IMG/VR virus record: IMGVR_UViG_3300043219_000566
Span: 124,001-188,000 of that record
Direction: 5' to 3' (one strand)
Origin: a virus
DNA length: 64,000 nucleotides
This document shows positions 1-8,521 of this stretch, piece by piece; positions within the stretch are counted from its first letter, which is position 1; every line of letters starts with the position of its first letter. Below the pieces are notes generated by a model that saw nothing but the letters and a program-made list of their open reading frames with translations, was not told where the DNA came from and did not search any database. Position numbers and translations under genes: made by a program.

Positions 1-433
1 CTCCGGAGATGCCGTTAACGCGCTCCAGAGAACCGCTGTGCACTCGATCGAAACCAATTCCGCTGCGGCAAGCAGGCACGAGCCAGTCGGGCACTCGGTT
101 GAACTCCGACGAAGTGATCCATTCCGGGATACTACCCAGCACGTAGCAATACGGCACACCGTTCGGCTGGTAACAGATCACCTTGGTATGCGCCGGGTAG
201 CAACTGCCGATCTGGCGCGGGCCAATAACACTGTTGCCCGCGCGTGACATGGGCACGCCGATAACGACGGTGTTGTTTGCCGCAGCAACCTTCATGATCC
301 CGAAGTGCGCGATGTTGTCGACAACTTCGGAGATGAAGAACGCGTCGCTCAGCAGCTTGACCGGTGGATCAGGTCGGCGGTCTTGCGCCTCGGCCGCGAC
401 GCCCAGAGGCTGGTCCTCGAAGAACGATGGCAT
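1..433 (-). CDS. Partial unknown protein downstream of tail tube (3' end outside window)
   Basis: An open frame of 144 codons runs without a stop from an ATG at 433 to the left edge, so the C-terminus is missing. An AAGGG sits six bases before the ATG. The protein begins MPSFFEDQPLGV. A beta-rich central part (VVIGVPMSRAG, then KVICYQPNGVPYCYVLGSIP) could be an OB-fold such as those of baseplate hub proteins, but that is only an impression. It follows the sheath and tube genes, so a tail or baseplate role is likely from context. I do not recognise the family. Confidence 0.7.
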   Translation of the reverse strand, partial: MPSFFEDQPLGVAAEAQDRRPDPPVKLLSDAFFISEVVDNIAHFGIMKVAAANNTVVIGVPMSRAGNSVIGPRQIGSCYPAHTKVICYQPNGVPYCYVLGSIPEWITSSEFNRVPDWLVPACRSGIGFDRVHSGSLERVNGISG

Positions 434-444
434 GGCTGACCCTT

Positions 445-485
445 AATCAAAGCGGCGACAGCGGGTCACCCACGCTGTCGCCGCT
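445..485 (-). terminator. Hairpin after the tail tube gene, possible intrinsic terminator
   Basis: On the minus strand AGCGGCGACAGCG (485-473) pairs perfectly with CGCTGTCGCCGCT (463-451) around a nine-base loop. The following bases are TTTGATTAAGG, a weak T-run. It lies between the tube stop (514) and the next ATG (433). It could be a partial terminator or a 3'-end stabiliser for the abundant tube/sheath mRNA. Confidence 0.55.
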
Positions 486-513
486 GCTGTTCAACGCGCT
501 GGCGATTTTCGGG

Positions 514-1017
514 TTAGGTGGTTCCCGAGGTTCGCCCGCCGCTGGCAGCGCTCGCGAAGATAAGCGCCATGTTGTTGTTCACGATGTAGTCGGCCACGGC
601 AATCGACATCGCAGTCGAGATCAACACCGGCTGGCTGAACGAAATCGATCCGCCCTGTTTCTGGCAGATGCCCTGCTCGTTCTCGCGGCCCTGAATCTCT
701 ATCGTGATGTTCTTGCCTTCCGCTGCTGTGCAGGGATCGCCGTACTTCTGGAGGAACGTGATGAGATTGTCCAGGTCGGTGACTACGTTGGACAACGTCA
801 TCTGGCCCTGCGGGCGGCTGGCGACGTACGCCTGAAAGTCCGCGTTCTCCAGGTCGAATAACCGGGTGACGTTCTGAGCGTAGTTGAAGTTCAGGTTCTG
901 GACCAACATGAAAGACTGGTCCTGACCTGCAATCACGATCTGGAACGCGTCCGAGCTATACGCCTGCCCGATGACCTGGGGTCTGCGCCCCAGAATGTCG
1001 AGAGTGGCATCAGCCAT
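514..1017 (-). CDS. Probable tail tube protein
   Basis: A 167-residue protein starting MADATLDILGRR, with an SD (GGAGA) just upstream. It lies directly downstream of the sheath gene, the usual place for the tube subunit in contractile-tailed phages, and its length fits the 140-200 residues usual for tube proteins. The sequence alternates hydrophobic beta strands (FQIVIAGQDQSFMLVQNLNF, ITIEIQGRE) with a helix, compatible with the tube fold, and has no membrane segment. The identity rests mainly on position and size; no diagnostic motif was recognised. Confidence 0.6.
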   Translation of the reverse strand: MADATLDILGRRPQVIGQAYSSDAFQIVIAGQDQSFMLVQNLNFNYAQNVTRLFDLENADFQAYVASRPQGQMTLSNVVTDLDNLITFLQKYGDPCTAAEGKNITIEIQGRENEQGICQKQGGSISFSQPVLISTAMSIAVADYIVNNNMALIFASAASGGRTSGTT

Positions 1018-1045
1018 GGGTGAGTCTCCTTAACGTAAGTCACTG

Positions 1046-3877
1046 TTAGACAATCAGCTTGAGTTCGATGACATTCGCCGGGTACGGAATCGTAATCGAG
1101 AGCACCGCGACCACCTGGTCGAGGTTAACAACGTGCTGGCGCAGCTCGACGATCTCCGCCGTAAGCAACTGCCCGCCCAGCGTTGGTGTCGAGCCGTTGG
1201 CCTTGAGGTAATCCACCGTCGACAGAATCTGCCGCCGGAGCTGAGCCAGGAAGCGCGGCGTGATATTCGACCGCCCGATGTACGGCTTGAGCTGGTTCAG
1301 GAAAACGTAGCTGACGGCGTCGACATTCTTGACTACCATCAGTTCCTTGCAGTTCAGGTCCGTAGTGCAGGTCGATACCTCGTGCCGCGTGAAGATCTCC
1401 CCGGTATTCGGGTCCTGATCGATGATCCAGATGCCAGCTTCCGCCATCGTGTTCAACTGCGACTCACCGAAGTACTCAGTAGTGCGCGTCACGGCGGTGA
1501 AGCCTTCGATGGCGATGTTGGTCAGGCCTTGCTGCGGAACGACACCCGAGACCAGCCCAGCGATCGCTGCGCAAGCGTAGATACCCGAGATCTGTACACC
1601 CGCGGCATCCTCGATCACGTCCGGCCAAACGTAGTAGACCCGGCGAGCCGCGAAAGCTCCGCCCAGGATGCCGAACGCCGCAGCTTCCTCGTTCTTGGTC
1701 TGCGACTTCTGGATCGAGAACAACTTGGCGATATTGACCCCTGCGCTTGGACCAGATACCAGCCGCAACCGCTGATTCGAGATCACCGCGTCGATGACGT
1801 AATCGTCGTAGGCCAGCCCACCAAAGCCGTCACCCACGTAGTTGGTGCGGAACAGGTCACCAGCGCGCACTGCCATGTCGACGAACCCACCACCGGCCGG
1901 ATAAGCCGTCGGGTCCCAATTGACGATGGTGTACTGCGTACCAGTGGTATCCACGTCGTCGTCGACGGTGGCGAGCAGATCGTCGGCCTCGTACGTGTTG
2001 TCGCCGCCAATCGGGTAGATCTCGTCCTCGCCGATCAGCGGAGTGATCGCCGACGAATCGCCGTTGAGGAAACAGATTCGCCACTGGCCCTTGGTCTCGG
2101 TGGACATCTCGTCCACGTGCCCTGCCACCAGCTGTTGAATCGTGGCCGTACGGGTCATCGGCACGACGGTGTAGATATCGCGTCGCCCGGTGGCCTTGTC
2201 GAGCACGGCGCTGTACCCCTCCAGATCGTTGGTGGGCACTGCCATGTACTTCACGTCGGTGCCGTTGGCGTTCCGTAGCGCGTGCCAAACGCCAAGCGCC
2301 AGCGGGTTGTCCGTGCTGATCTCACCCAGCAACGTAGTCACATCCGAGATGTTCTCGATGCTGCTGATGTCGCTGGCGTAGGTCTGCAGCAACGCGCGGT
2401 ACGTGACGTAGACCAAGCTGTAGAGCCCATCGGTGTCGGCGTCCAGCGTGAGCGCCACGCTATCGCCGTCTTCGTCGACGAAATCGGCATCGTAGACTTG
2501 CGCGCCGCTCTCGATGATGATTTCCGTCGCGGACTGAGTCCAGTTGACTGCCGGAGGAGCGGGGAAGTTCTCGCGCGGCAACGTAAGCTGCCGCGTGACG
2601 TAGAGATTGAGATTGAGATCCGCGGCGGCGTAGAGCGAAGACGAGGAAATCGGCCCCTCCCCGCCGACGCCGGTTTCGTGCCCTCGGAGCGCCGCTGGCA
2701 AGTTGTCGGCCAGCACCAGCGTCTTGTAGCCCTCTTCGGAGCGTCCCGTGCAGGCAAGATAGAACTTGGCCCCCTTGTAGAGGCCGTCGCCTGCCGCGGT
2801 AAAGTCCGCAAAGGTGATCTTCACGCCCTTGGTGCCGATCGAGAACTGGGTGTCCTCGGTCACAATGTGCGGACCGGACACGTCCAAGCCGTTGGTTGTC
2901 GAGATCGAGACCTCGGCGACAGCGGTAGCTCCACCCTTGGTGACCTCGATGATGTAGGTCGTGTCGACGTCGCTATCGAAGTCACCCGCGCCCGCAAGGG
3001 CCGGAACGTCGTAGTCCTGGCGCACGACCACGATGAACTGGTCACCGACGTTCCACTCGCCGGAACCGCCCCAGTCGAACGTCGCGCCGCGCGAGCCGAT
3101 CTCCTGGCCGGTAGCCGCGACTACCACGTCGTTCTCGTCATCCGTACCACTGGACGAAACAACGGAAGCCAATGCGCCGGTCTCGCTGGCGGAAGCTGTA
3201 GTAATCGTGACGGTGTAGATTTCCTCCGGGTAGCCAGCGACCAGCCCGTCGTAACCCGTCACCGAGTCGGCCGAGACCTCGCGCGAACCACCGCCGTCGC
3301 CGACGTTGGCAGCTACATCGTTACCCACCGCCAGATCCGCGAAGTTGTCGGTGTCGTGAGTAGCCGCTGCAGCAATCGTCGGGTCGGCGTAGTCAGGCAA
3401 GACAGCCGTGACTCGCGACCACACCTCGTGGATCGTGTCGTTGACGTTGGCAAACACCCGCGCGATATCGCCGACCGCCACGTCGCGGGCCGGTAGATCC
3501 GTCGACCGCGGATAGGTCGTTGCGTCAGCGGGATTGTCCGCGAAGTTGATGGCATCGGCACGAATCCGGTTGGGATAACCAGCTACGCCCTTAACCGTGT
3601 CAGCCCCGCCGCTGGCATTTTGGTAGTAGCGCAGCAGCGCGTCCTTGACATCGACCATGGTGAACGTTTGATCGACCACCGCGCCCGCCGTACGACCCGG
3701 CCAGCTGTAGGCCACGTCGTTATCAGGGTCGTATTGACCGAGATATCCTTCGTCGTCGGCATACCTCACCAGCTGGAAGTTCGGACCGATGATGAATGCC
3801 CGCAGCGGATTGGCGATGGCCGCAGGAGCTTGAGAAAACTCCTGGAACACTTTTACTTGAGGGACAACGTAGCTCAT
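1046..3877 (-). CDS. Tail sheath protein
   Basis: A 943-residue contractile sheath subunit. The N-terminus (SYVVPQVKVFQEFSQAP) is a typical handshake arm. The C-terminal 300 residues carry sheath-type sequence: GFTAVTRTTEYFGESQLNTM, a VVKNVDAVSYVFLNQLKPYIG stretch, RFLAQLRRQILSTVDYLKANG, and a final beta strand (VIELKLIV). It is roughly one and a half to two times the usual 400-700 residues. The extra length lies in the middle (about residues 130-480), rich in Asp, Gly, Thr and Ser, and probably forms surface domains. It lies immediately upstream of the tube gene, as expected for co-transcribed tail genes. Confidence 0.88.
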   Translation of the reverse strand: MSYVVPQVKVFQEFSQAPAAIANPLRAFIIGPNFQLVRYADDEGYLGQYDPDNDVAYSWPGRTAGAVVDQTFTMVDVKDALLRYYQNASGGADTVKGVAGYPNRIRADAINFADNPADATTYPRSTDLPARDVAVGDIARVFANVNDTIHEVWSRVTAVLPDYADPTIAAAATHDTDNFADLAVGNDVAANVGDGGGSREVSADSVTGYDGLVAGYPEEIYTVTITTASASETGALASVVSSSGTDDENDVVVAATGQEIGSRGATFDWGGSGEWNVGDQFIVVVRQDYDVPALAGAGDFDSDVDTTYIIEVTKGGATAVAEVSISTTNGLDVSGPHIVTEDTQFSIGTKGVKITFADFTAAGDGLYKGAKFYLACTGRSEEGYKTLVLADNLPAALRGHETGVGGEGPISSSSLYAAADLNLNLYVTRQLTLPRENFPAPPAVNWTQSATEIIIESGAQVYDADFVDEDGDSVALTLDADTDGLYSLVYVTYRALLQTYASDISSIENISDVTTLLGEISTDNPLALGVWHALRNANGTDVKYMAVPTNDLEGYSAVLDKATGRRDIYTVVPMTRTATIQQLVAGHVDEMSTETKGQWRICFLNGDSSAITPLIGEDEIYPIGGDNTYEADDLLATVDDDVDTTGTQYTIVNWDPTAYPAGGGFVDMAVRAGDLFRTNYVGDGFGGLAYDDYVIDAVISNQRLRLVSGPSAGVNIAKLFSIQKSQTKNEEAAAFGILGGAFAARRVYYVWPDVIEDAAGVQISGIYACAAIAGLVSGVVPQQGLTNIAIEGFTAVTRTTEYFGESQLNTMAEAGIWIIDQDPNTGEIFTRHEVSTCTTDLNCKELMVVKNVDAVSYVFLNQLKPYIGRSNITPRFLAQLRRQILSTVDYLKANGSTPTLGGQLLTAEIVELRQHVVNLDQVVAVLSITIPYPANVIELKLIV

Positions 3878-3893
3878 CGTTTATTCCGTCCTT

Positions 3894-4541
3894 CTAAATG
3901 TCCGTTCGCGTAACCAGCCGTTTCAGGAACGGGCTAGCCGACCAGACAGACCAGGCATCGACGTACGTGTAAGCAACCGTCACGGGCACCACGAACTTCT
4001 CCGAGGATTCTTCGACCTTGGATAGCGCGCCGATCTCCGCGACACGAAATCGGTTGAAGCCGAACTCGGTCTGAATCGCTTGGGCGTACTGAATTAAACG
4101 AATCCATACTTCGGTACTCAGCAATTCGACCTCGGCCGGGTTCGTCGCGATCGCAAAGATCGTGTGGCTTCCTACCACTGCGATCTGTGCAACAGCCTCG
4201 TGGTCCGCCGGAATCCGGTCCGCGTCTATCCCGGCTACAAGCGCCTGCCCATCGGCCAGGGCCAGTTGTCGAGGCCGTAGCGCGTTGCGCTTGACCACGA
4301 GGGCCGGGCGTGCTTCGCTGCCTGCTGTCAACCAGCGCCACACCGGCACGATTAGAATTTTACTTGTGCGCGGATCATCGTCCCAAATATAGCCCTGTAA
4401 TCGCGGGTCCTGGATTCCGCGAGTCGTCGAAAAATGGCGTGTCAACAAGCGTAGAACGACGCCTGTCAAGATGTGCGGCCGCAGCCCAGTCGAACACAGG
4501 CTGCTGACTTCGACATCAAGATTGTACGGCTCGTTGGCCAT
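3894..4541 (-). CDS. Unknown neck/tail-terminator region protein
   Basis: A 215-residue soluble protein (MANEPYNLDVEVSS) just upstream of the sheath gene. The C-terminal half ends in a probable beta strand (KFVVPVTVAYTYVDAWSVW). Position between the connector genes and the sheath, and the size, suggest a tail-completion or head-tail joining protein, but no family motif was recognised. Its ATG overlaps the stop of the 78-residue gene before it, so the two are probably translationally coupled. Confidence 0.7.
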   Translation of the reverse strand: MANEPYNLDVEVSSLCSTGLRPHILTGVVLRLLTRHFSTTRGIQDPRLQGYIWDDDPRTSKILIVPVWRWLTAGSEARPALVVKRNALRPRQLALADGQALVAGIDADRIPADHEAVAQIAVVGSHTIFAIATNPAEVELLSTEVWIRLIQYAQAIQTEFGFNRFRVAEIGALSKVEESSEKFVVPVTVAYTYVDAWSVWSASPFLKRLVTRTDI

Positions 4542-4777
4542 CAGCTACCCAAAGCCCCGTCGATCAGCGACTGCGACGGCTCGTGATCGGCCACCGATAA
4601 CGTCGGTACCATCTGGTCTGGTTTCCCGGGCAGCTGCGCAGCACGCGCCGTATCAACCGCCGCTTGCAAATTGCGCAACTCCGGATGATTTTTCACTGCA
4701 GATTTCGACACGTCTAACGGTTCCGGTTTCTGGACCGGTTCAACGCCGCCGTCTTGCTGCCGTATGCCCCAGGGCAT
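4541..4777 (-). CDS. Small unknown protein in connector region
   Basis: A 78-residue acidic, proline- and glutamine-containing protein (MPWGIRQQDGGVEP) with an SD (GGAGA) before its ATG. It contains a possible amphipathic helix (NHPELRNLQAAVDTARAAQL) and no membrane segment. Its stop overlaps the next gene's start. No family recognised; a minor virion or assembly protein is suggested only by neighbours. Confidence 0.6.
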   Translation of the reverse strand: MPWGIRQQDGGVEPVQKPEPLDVSKSAVKNHPELRNLQAAVDTARAAQLPGKPDQMVPTLSVADHEPSQSLIDGALGS

Positions 4778-4789
4778 CGTTAACGTCTC

Positions 4790-5647
4790 CTATGACGAGC
4801 TGCTGCTGGCATCGCCGCTGGATTCCAGCGGAATGTCGTACTCGATCGCGTTTGGCTCGATCATCCGGATCTCAACCGCCCACACGAGCGGAGCGCCGCG
4901 CAGCGCTACTAGCTCGCGCTTCCGTTCAATCGACCAGCGCTCACCAGTCTCAAGATTCGCCCACACGTCCTTGGCTGTCAAAAACGGGCAAGCGACCGCG
5001 CGCACCGTCTGCATCTGATCGTTGACAACCCCGATGTTTTCCTTTCGCTCCGCGCGCACGGAGAGCCGGTCCTCCCCCAGGTAAAGCACACTGGGACTGT
5101 GGTAGCCGCCGACAAACCCGGTGCCGTAACACGTGGTGCAGTGCGAATCGGTGGGCATATCAGTGTTGTAGTCGGCACACGCGGTGCAAATCTCACCCCA
5201 CTGCTTGCGCCCCAAGTAGATTCCGCGCGTGCCGCTGTAGCGCGCTAGCAGCAGGTACTCGCGCCGAACGACTTCACGGGCGACCAGGTAGTCGTGGCGG
5301 TTCCAGTTCCCCATCACCAGGTGCGGCGCGCTGTAGAAATCTCCCGAAGGCGTAGTGACTCGCACCCGGTAGACGCTGTGCGGCAACTTGCTGAAGCGCC
5401 GTTGCTCTGAGTCCGTCAGCGTGTTTTCGGAAGTCGGTCCGGCGATTTCCTCGAAGTCAGCGTCGGGGTGCTCGGCCCACTCCAGATAGAAAGTGTACGG
5501 ACCCGCTACAACGAAGCGCCGCGAGTCCAGCCAGAAAGTGACCACCGAGCCACCGCGCGTGTGCGGCATGACAACGACGCGATCGAACACACCGTTGTGC
5601 TCGATGATCGGCAGCGGGTTACGGGTTATACCGTGTTCAAATGCCAT
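4790..5647 (-). CDS. Connector-region virion protein with zinc-finger motif and poly-Ser tail
   Basis: A 285-residue protein. Residues 154-173 hold two CxxC pairs (C154/C157 and C170/C173, the second followed by YGTG), which should bind one zinc ion. The C-terminus ends in five serines, part of a poly-serine trend across neighbouring genes. It has no signal or membrane segment. Its start overlaps the stop of a small upstream gene (5637-5924). Position between capsid and sheath genes suggests a head-tail connector or neck component; that role is inference. Confidence 0.75.
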   Translation of the reverse strand: MAFEHGITRNPLPIIEHNGVFDRVVVMPHTRGGSVVTFWLDSRRFVVAGPYTFYLEWAEHPDADFEEIAGPTSENTLTDSEQRRFSKLPHSVYRVRVTTPSGDFYSAPHLVMGNWNRHDYLVAREVVRREYLLLARYSGTRGIYLGRKQWGEICTACADYNTDMPTDSHCTTCYGTGFVGGYHSPSVLYLGEDRLSVRAERKENIGVVNDQMQTVRAVACPFLTAKDVWANLETGERWSIERKRELVALRGAPLVWAVEIRMIEPNAIEYDIPLESSGDASSSSS

Positions 5648-5924
5648 CGTTATCAGGATCGGTCCAAGCCTGTTTGACCAAAGTGCGCCCTAGCTCGAAA
5701 GCAAAACTGTGCCCTCCCGATTTGACCACTGTCTGGATCTTGCGCGCGAACTTGCGGTCCTTGTCCTTCTCCTCTTCGGACAGTTCGTCGTACGGTACCC
5801 ACAACTCCCGCCAGCGCTCGCGCCAAACAGGCTTGACCCGCCGCTGGATCTGCTTCGTCCACTCTGTCCAGGCGTCATGGACCTGCTCGGAAATGCGCTC
5901 CAGCAGTGGGCCTTTCTTTGCCAT
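5637..5924 (-). CDS. Small basic protein with C-terminal FELGRxLxK motif
   Basis: A 95-residue protein starting MAKKGPLLERIS. I prefer the ATG at 5924, which has CGAGGA seven bases upstream, to an earlier possible start at 5978 inside the previous gene. It is rich in Arg, Lys and Trp, with a helix (EEEKDKDRKFARKIQTVV) followed by SFAFELGRTLVKQA. The last motif recurs in other virion-region proteins of this window (20580-20864 and 17719-18270). Function unknown; context suggests a minor virion or assembly protein. Confidence 0.7.
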   Translation of the reverse strand: MAKKGPLLERISEQVHDAWTEWTKQIQRRVKPVWRERWRELWVPYDELSEEEKDKDRKFARKIQTVVKSGGHSFAFELGRTLVKQAWTDPDNDGI

Positions 5925-5943
5925 CAGTCGTTCCTCGCCCCTG

Positions 5944-6807
5944 TCAACGTCGTCCCCTCCCGTACGCGCTGGGACCAACCGAGCCGTACCCAGCTTCGAT
6001 GTTGATCGAGACCTTCTTGCGCTCGGCCCACGCCATGAACTTGGTTTCCCCGACCTCGGCCGCCTTCGTGTACTCCTGGTACTTCTCCTGGTCGGCCACG
6101 CTGAGCCCGCCCGCGCTGTACTTCAGCGCGTTACGCCGATAACGATGAGCGATCATCTTCAACAGATGCGCAGCCGTGCCCGACATCCAGTTGGCCCGGA
6201 ACGGAAAAGCATCGTAGGAGTAGCCGCCCACCGGCGGGTTCATCTCGTTGAACTGGTCCACCGTCCAGCGCATAGCGTGGATGATCTCGGCGTCGGTGAA
6301 TTCCAGCTCGTCGAGCAGGTAGTTAGCGTCGGAGCACATGTCCATCAGCTCCATGCGCACCTCTGGGACCGTGATCGGCCCGCCGGTGTTGAGCGTGAAG
6401 TTGGTAGGCATGAACTCCAGATAGTGCATCTGGTTGAAGCGCAGAATGTCTCGGTAGAAAACCCCCACTGAAGCCACGAATATGCCGGGCGTTGCCGAGT
6501 GCTGTGGCTGGAACTGAAAGCGCACCGCACCAGTAGCGGCGTCCCGGATCTCGCCGGTCATCTCCAAGTCAACCAACGAGGCGTTTAGACAATGGCTGGC
6601 GGCGAGTCTGACTTGCAGCTCGCCGCCAGTTGCAGAGGAGGAACTCTCGTTCTCAAGCGCCTCCACAAGCTCTGTCAGGTCTTTGGGCTGTCCGTTCTCG
6701 TCGCGCAGCACCAAATCAACAAGCTGCTTTTGCCCCTGGGAGATACGGACTACTGGCGTATCCGCGCTGCAGGGACTGCGCTGATATTGTTCTTCGTCGA
6801 ACGGCAT
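5944..6807 (-). CDS. Probable head-tail connector/neck protein
   Basis: A 287-residue protein (MPFDEEQYQRSP). The N-terminal half is beta-rich with an ESSSSA tract (around residue 53) and the C-terminal half is helical (TDAEIIHAMRWTVDQFNEM; AAHLLKMIAHRYRRNALKYSAGGL). A predicted helical domain next to capsid and tail genes fits a connector or tail-attachment protein. No exact family was recognised. An SD is present before the ATG and the gene is packed between two small virion-region genes. Confidence 0.7.
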   Translation of the reverse strand: MPFDEEQYQRSPCSADTPVVRISQGQKQLVDLVLRDENGQPKDLTELVEALENESSSSATGGELQVRLAASHCLNASLVDLEMTGEIRDAATGAVRFQFQPQHSATPGIFVASVGVFYRDILRFNQMHYLEFMPTNFTLNTGGPITVPEVRMELMDMCSDANYLLDELEFTDAEIIHAMRWTVDQFNEMNPPVGGYSYDAFPFRANWMSGTAAHLLKMIAHRYRRNALKYSAGGLSVADQEKYQEYTKAAEVGETKFMAWAERKKVSINIEAGYGSVGPSAYGRGRR

Positions 6808-6816
6808 CCCGCACCT

Positions 6817-7161
6817 CTATGTTGGCATCCAGGCAGAGGACGACGAATCAAACTGCATGACGTCACATGGAATGCGCACACCCAGCGGCTCGACGACGTC
6901 GTAGTTCTCCGGGGGGTCTCCGCAGACACGGACAGCTACACGCCCGGAGCTGATGTCAGCCTGCAACTGCGCGAGCTTGACCGGATGACCCAGGACCGCT
7001 TCCAGCAAGTTGCCGTTGAACCGCACCTGTTGGCGGCCAGGCAACGTAGTGCCCCAGCTGTCCAGTTGAGCAGACGGATACCACGGCAGGAACAGATCTT
7101 GCCCCGTGAGGTTGCGCACAACGGTGCGCGTGACGCCGTGGGATGGTTCCAGCTCTGCCAT
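6817..7161 (-). CDS. Small poly-Ser protein, distant paralog of next two genes
   Basis: A 114-residue protein (MAELEPSHGVTR). It shares a layout with the two genes upstream: a V-x-N-L/T-S/T-G strand near the N-terminus (VVRNLTG), a PG turn mid-way, a Q-x-D-hydrophobic segment and a C-terminal CDVMQFDSSSSAW resembling their PCG...SSSS endings. It is probably a diverged copy. A small beta-structured capsid- or connector-surface protein is plausible but unproven. Confidence 0.65.
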   Translation of the reverse strand: MAELEPSHGVTRTVVRNLTGQDLFLPWYPSAQLDSWGTTLPGRQQVRFNGNLLEAVLGHPVKLAQLQADISSGRVAVRVCGDPPENYDVVEPLGVRIPCDVMQFDSSSSAWMPT

Positions 7162-7239
7162 GCGACCAGCTTCTTATAAGCACGGGCACGGGCTCTGACC
7201 GAGCGCCGTGCCCGCGGATTTCAACCAATCCCAACCGAG

Positions 7240-7527
7240 CTACGCGGACGGGATGAACATCGAGGACGAGCTATTCCACGTGTCGCCGCACGGAGCCGTC
7301 GGGATTGCCGTTACCGCCAGCAGCCCTGCGTCCACCTGATCACGAAACAGCTTCAGGAGACGTCGAGCTTTGATGCCGGGATGGTTTGCAGCAAGCCACG
7401 CACCCACGGTGCCCGGAATAGAAAATCTCTCGCCGTGTTCAAGCACTCGGCCACCAAACTGCGATACGCGCAGTCGCCCGCCGCTCGTGTTGAGGATCGT
7501 GGATTCGGCGCAAGAATAATCAGCCAT
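7240..7527 (-). CDS. Small poly-Ser protein, tandem paralog A
   Basis: A 95-residue protein (MADYSCAESTIL). From residue 8 it aligns with the next gene (7576-7977): ILNTSGGRLRVSQFGGRV matches ITNTSGRTLRLSNFEGKV, and LFRDQVDAGLLAVTAIPTAP matches LRDQLDAGLLQVTEIPAAP, followed in both by CG and a SSSS tract. This is a clear tandem duplication. It has no signal peptide or membrane segment. The function is unknown; location between capsid and sheath genes points to the virion. Confidence 0.7.
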   Translation of the reverse strand: MADYSCAESTILNTSGGRLRVSQFGGRVLEHGERFSIPGTVGAWLAANHPGIKARRLLKLFRDQVDAGLLAVTAIPTAPCGDTWNSSSSMFIPSA

Positions 7528-7575
7528 TGCTTACACTCCCTGTTTATCCGCCAGGCGGATTACTACCTCATCTTA

Positions 7576-7977
7576 CTAACGTGAAGACGAGCTACTCCAC
7601 ACTGATGAGGACGAGTCATTCAACACTAACCCGCATGGAGCTGCCGGGATCTCGGTGACCTGCAGCAGACCAGCATCGAGCTGATCTCGCAGATGCGCCA
7701 GCATCCTCCGTCGCTTGATCCCCTTCCACTGCGTCGCAACCCAGTCGAATACGTTGCCTGGAATCCGGAAGGTACCACGAGCGAGTACGACCTTGCCCTC
7801 GAAGTTCGACAGGCGCAAAGTGCGCCCGCTCGTATTTGTGATCTCGGACTCGAAGCACGGCGCTGCCGCCGCGGCAGCCGGTAGTCCGGCAAAAGACGAC
7901 GACGAGCCTTGTCTGCCTGCTAACGACGACGACGACGAGCTTGCCGCAACCGCTGACGATGACGATGACGGTTTCAT
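7576..7977 (-). CDS. Small poly-Ser protein, tandem paralog B with Ser/Ala-rich N-terminus
   Basis: A 133-residue protein. The first 40 residues are serine and alanine runs encoded by TCG/TCA-type repeats; the core (about 44-118) is the paralog of the 95-residue protein downstream; the C-terminus is another serine tract (SSSSVWSSSSSR). The low-complexity ends may be flexible linkers or O-glycosylation targets, the latter worth noting because this phage carries many glycosyltransferases. That link is speculative. It probably arose by duplication of its neighbour. Confidence 0.7.
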   Translation of the reverse strand: MKPSSSSSAVAASSSSSSLAGRQGSSSSFAGLPAAAAAAPCFESEITNTSGRTLRLSNFEGKVVLARGTFRIPGNVFDWVATQWKGIKRRRMLAHLRDQLDAGLLQVTEIPAAPCGLVLNDSSSSVWSSSSSR

Positions 7978-7988
7978 GACCTTCGCTC

Positions 7989-8510
7989 CTATTCAGTGTG
8001 CTGCTCGGCGATGGCAACCGGACCAATGAAAGTTCCGGAACCGTCGTCTCCGACTGCGATCTTGTACCGCCCGGCAGGCAACCACGGGAACGCGTGAGCC
8101 TGCGAGCCGTCATGCGCAGCATTGTCCATCTTGACTGCTTCGATCAGACACCAGCGGTTCTGCGCAGCGACATCTACCGCGGGCGGGCAACTCCAGTTCG
8201 ACGAACTGGAAGAATGCTCGGGCAAAGGCGGACCAGCGCACGCACGCTCGGACCACAGCCCGTCGATCCAGAGATAGATCACAGCTTCCTTCGGCAAAAA
8301 CCCGCCAGGTAGCTCCATGATGTAAGCTACCAAGGTCTGCTGGCGTGCACGATCGGTCGGTGCCCCTTGAGCGTTCACCGTGGTATCGATGATCGCTGAT
8401 TCCGGGATGTCTTCCGGATCGGTAATCAGCGCGTCCTGCTGATACAGCAGACGCCTGGGGGACAGGTACGACCAGTCCTGCGACTTTTTGCCAAAGCCTT
8501 GTCCGGACAT
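7989..8510 (-). CDS. Unknown virion-region protein with Ser tract
   Basis: A 173-residue protein (MSGQGFGKKSQDWS). It has beta strands in the middle (EAVIYLWIDGLW), a SSSSSNW tract around residues 104-110 and a Gly/Asp-rich C-terminus (FPWLPAGRYKIAVGDDGSG) that reads like an immunoglobulin-like or jelly-roll strand pair. No family was recognised. It sits between the capsid gene and the poly-Ser paralogs and is probably structural. Confidence 0.65.
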   Translation of the reverse strand: MSGQGFGKKSQDWSYLSPRRLLYQQDALITDPEDIPESAIIDTTVNAQGAPTDRARQQTLVAYIMELPGGFLPKEAVIYLWIDGLWSERACAGPPLPEHSSSSSNWSCPPAVDVAAQNRWCLIEAVKMDNAAHDGSQAHAFPWLPAGRYKIAVGDDGSGTFIGPVAIAEQHTE

Positions 8511-8521
8511 TGTTGGTCTCG

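Noticed and set aside
1133-3496. Long plus-strand open frames opposite the tail sheath (381 and 404 codons).
   Set aside because: They lie wholly antisense to the well-supported sheath gene, are Arg/His-rich shadow sequence without recognisable motifs and have no SD.
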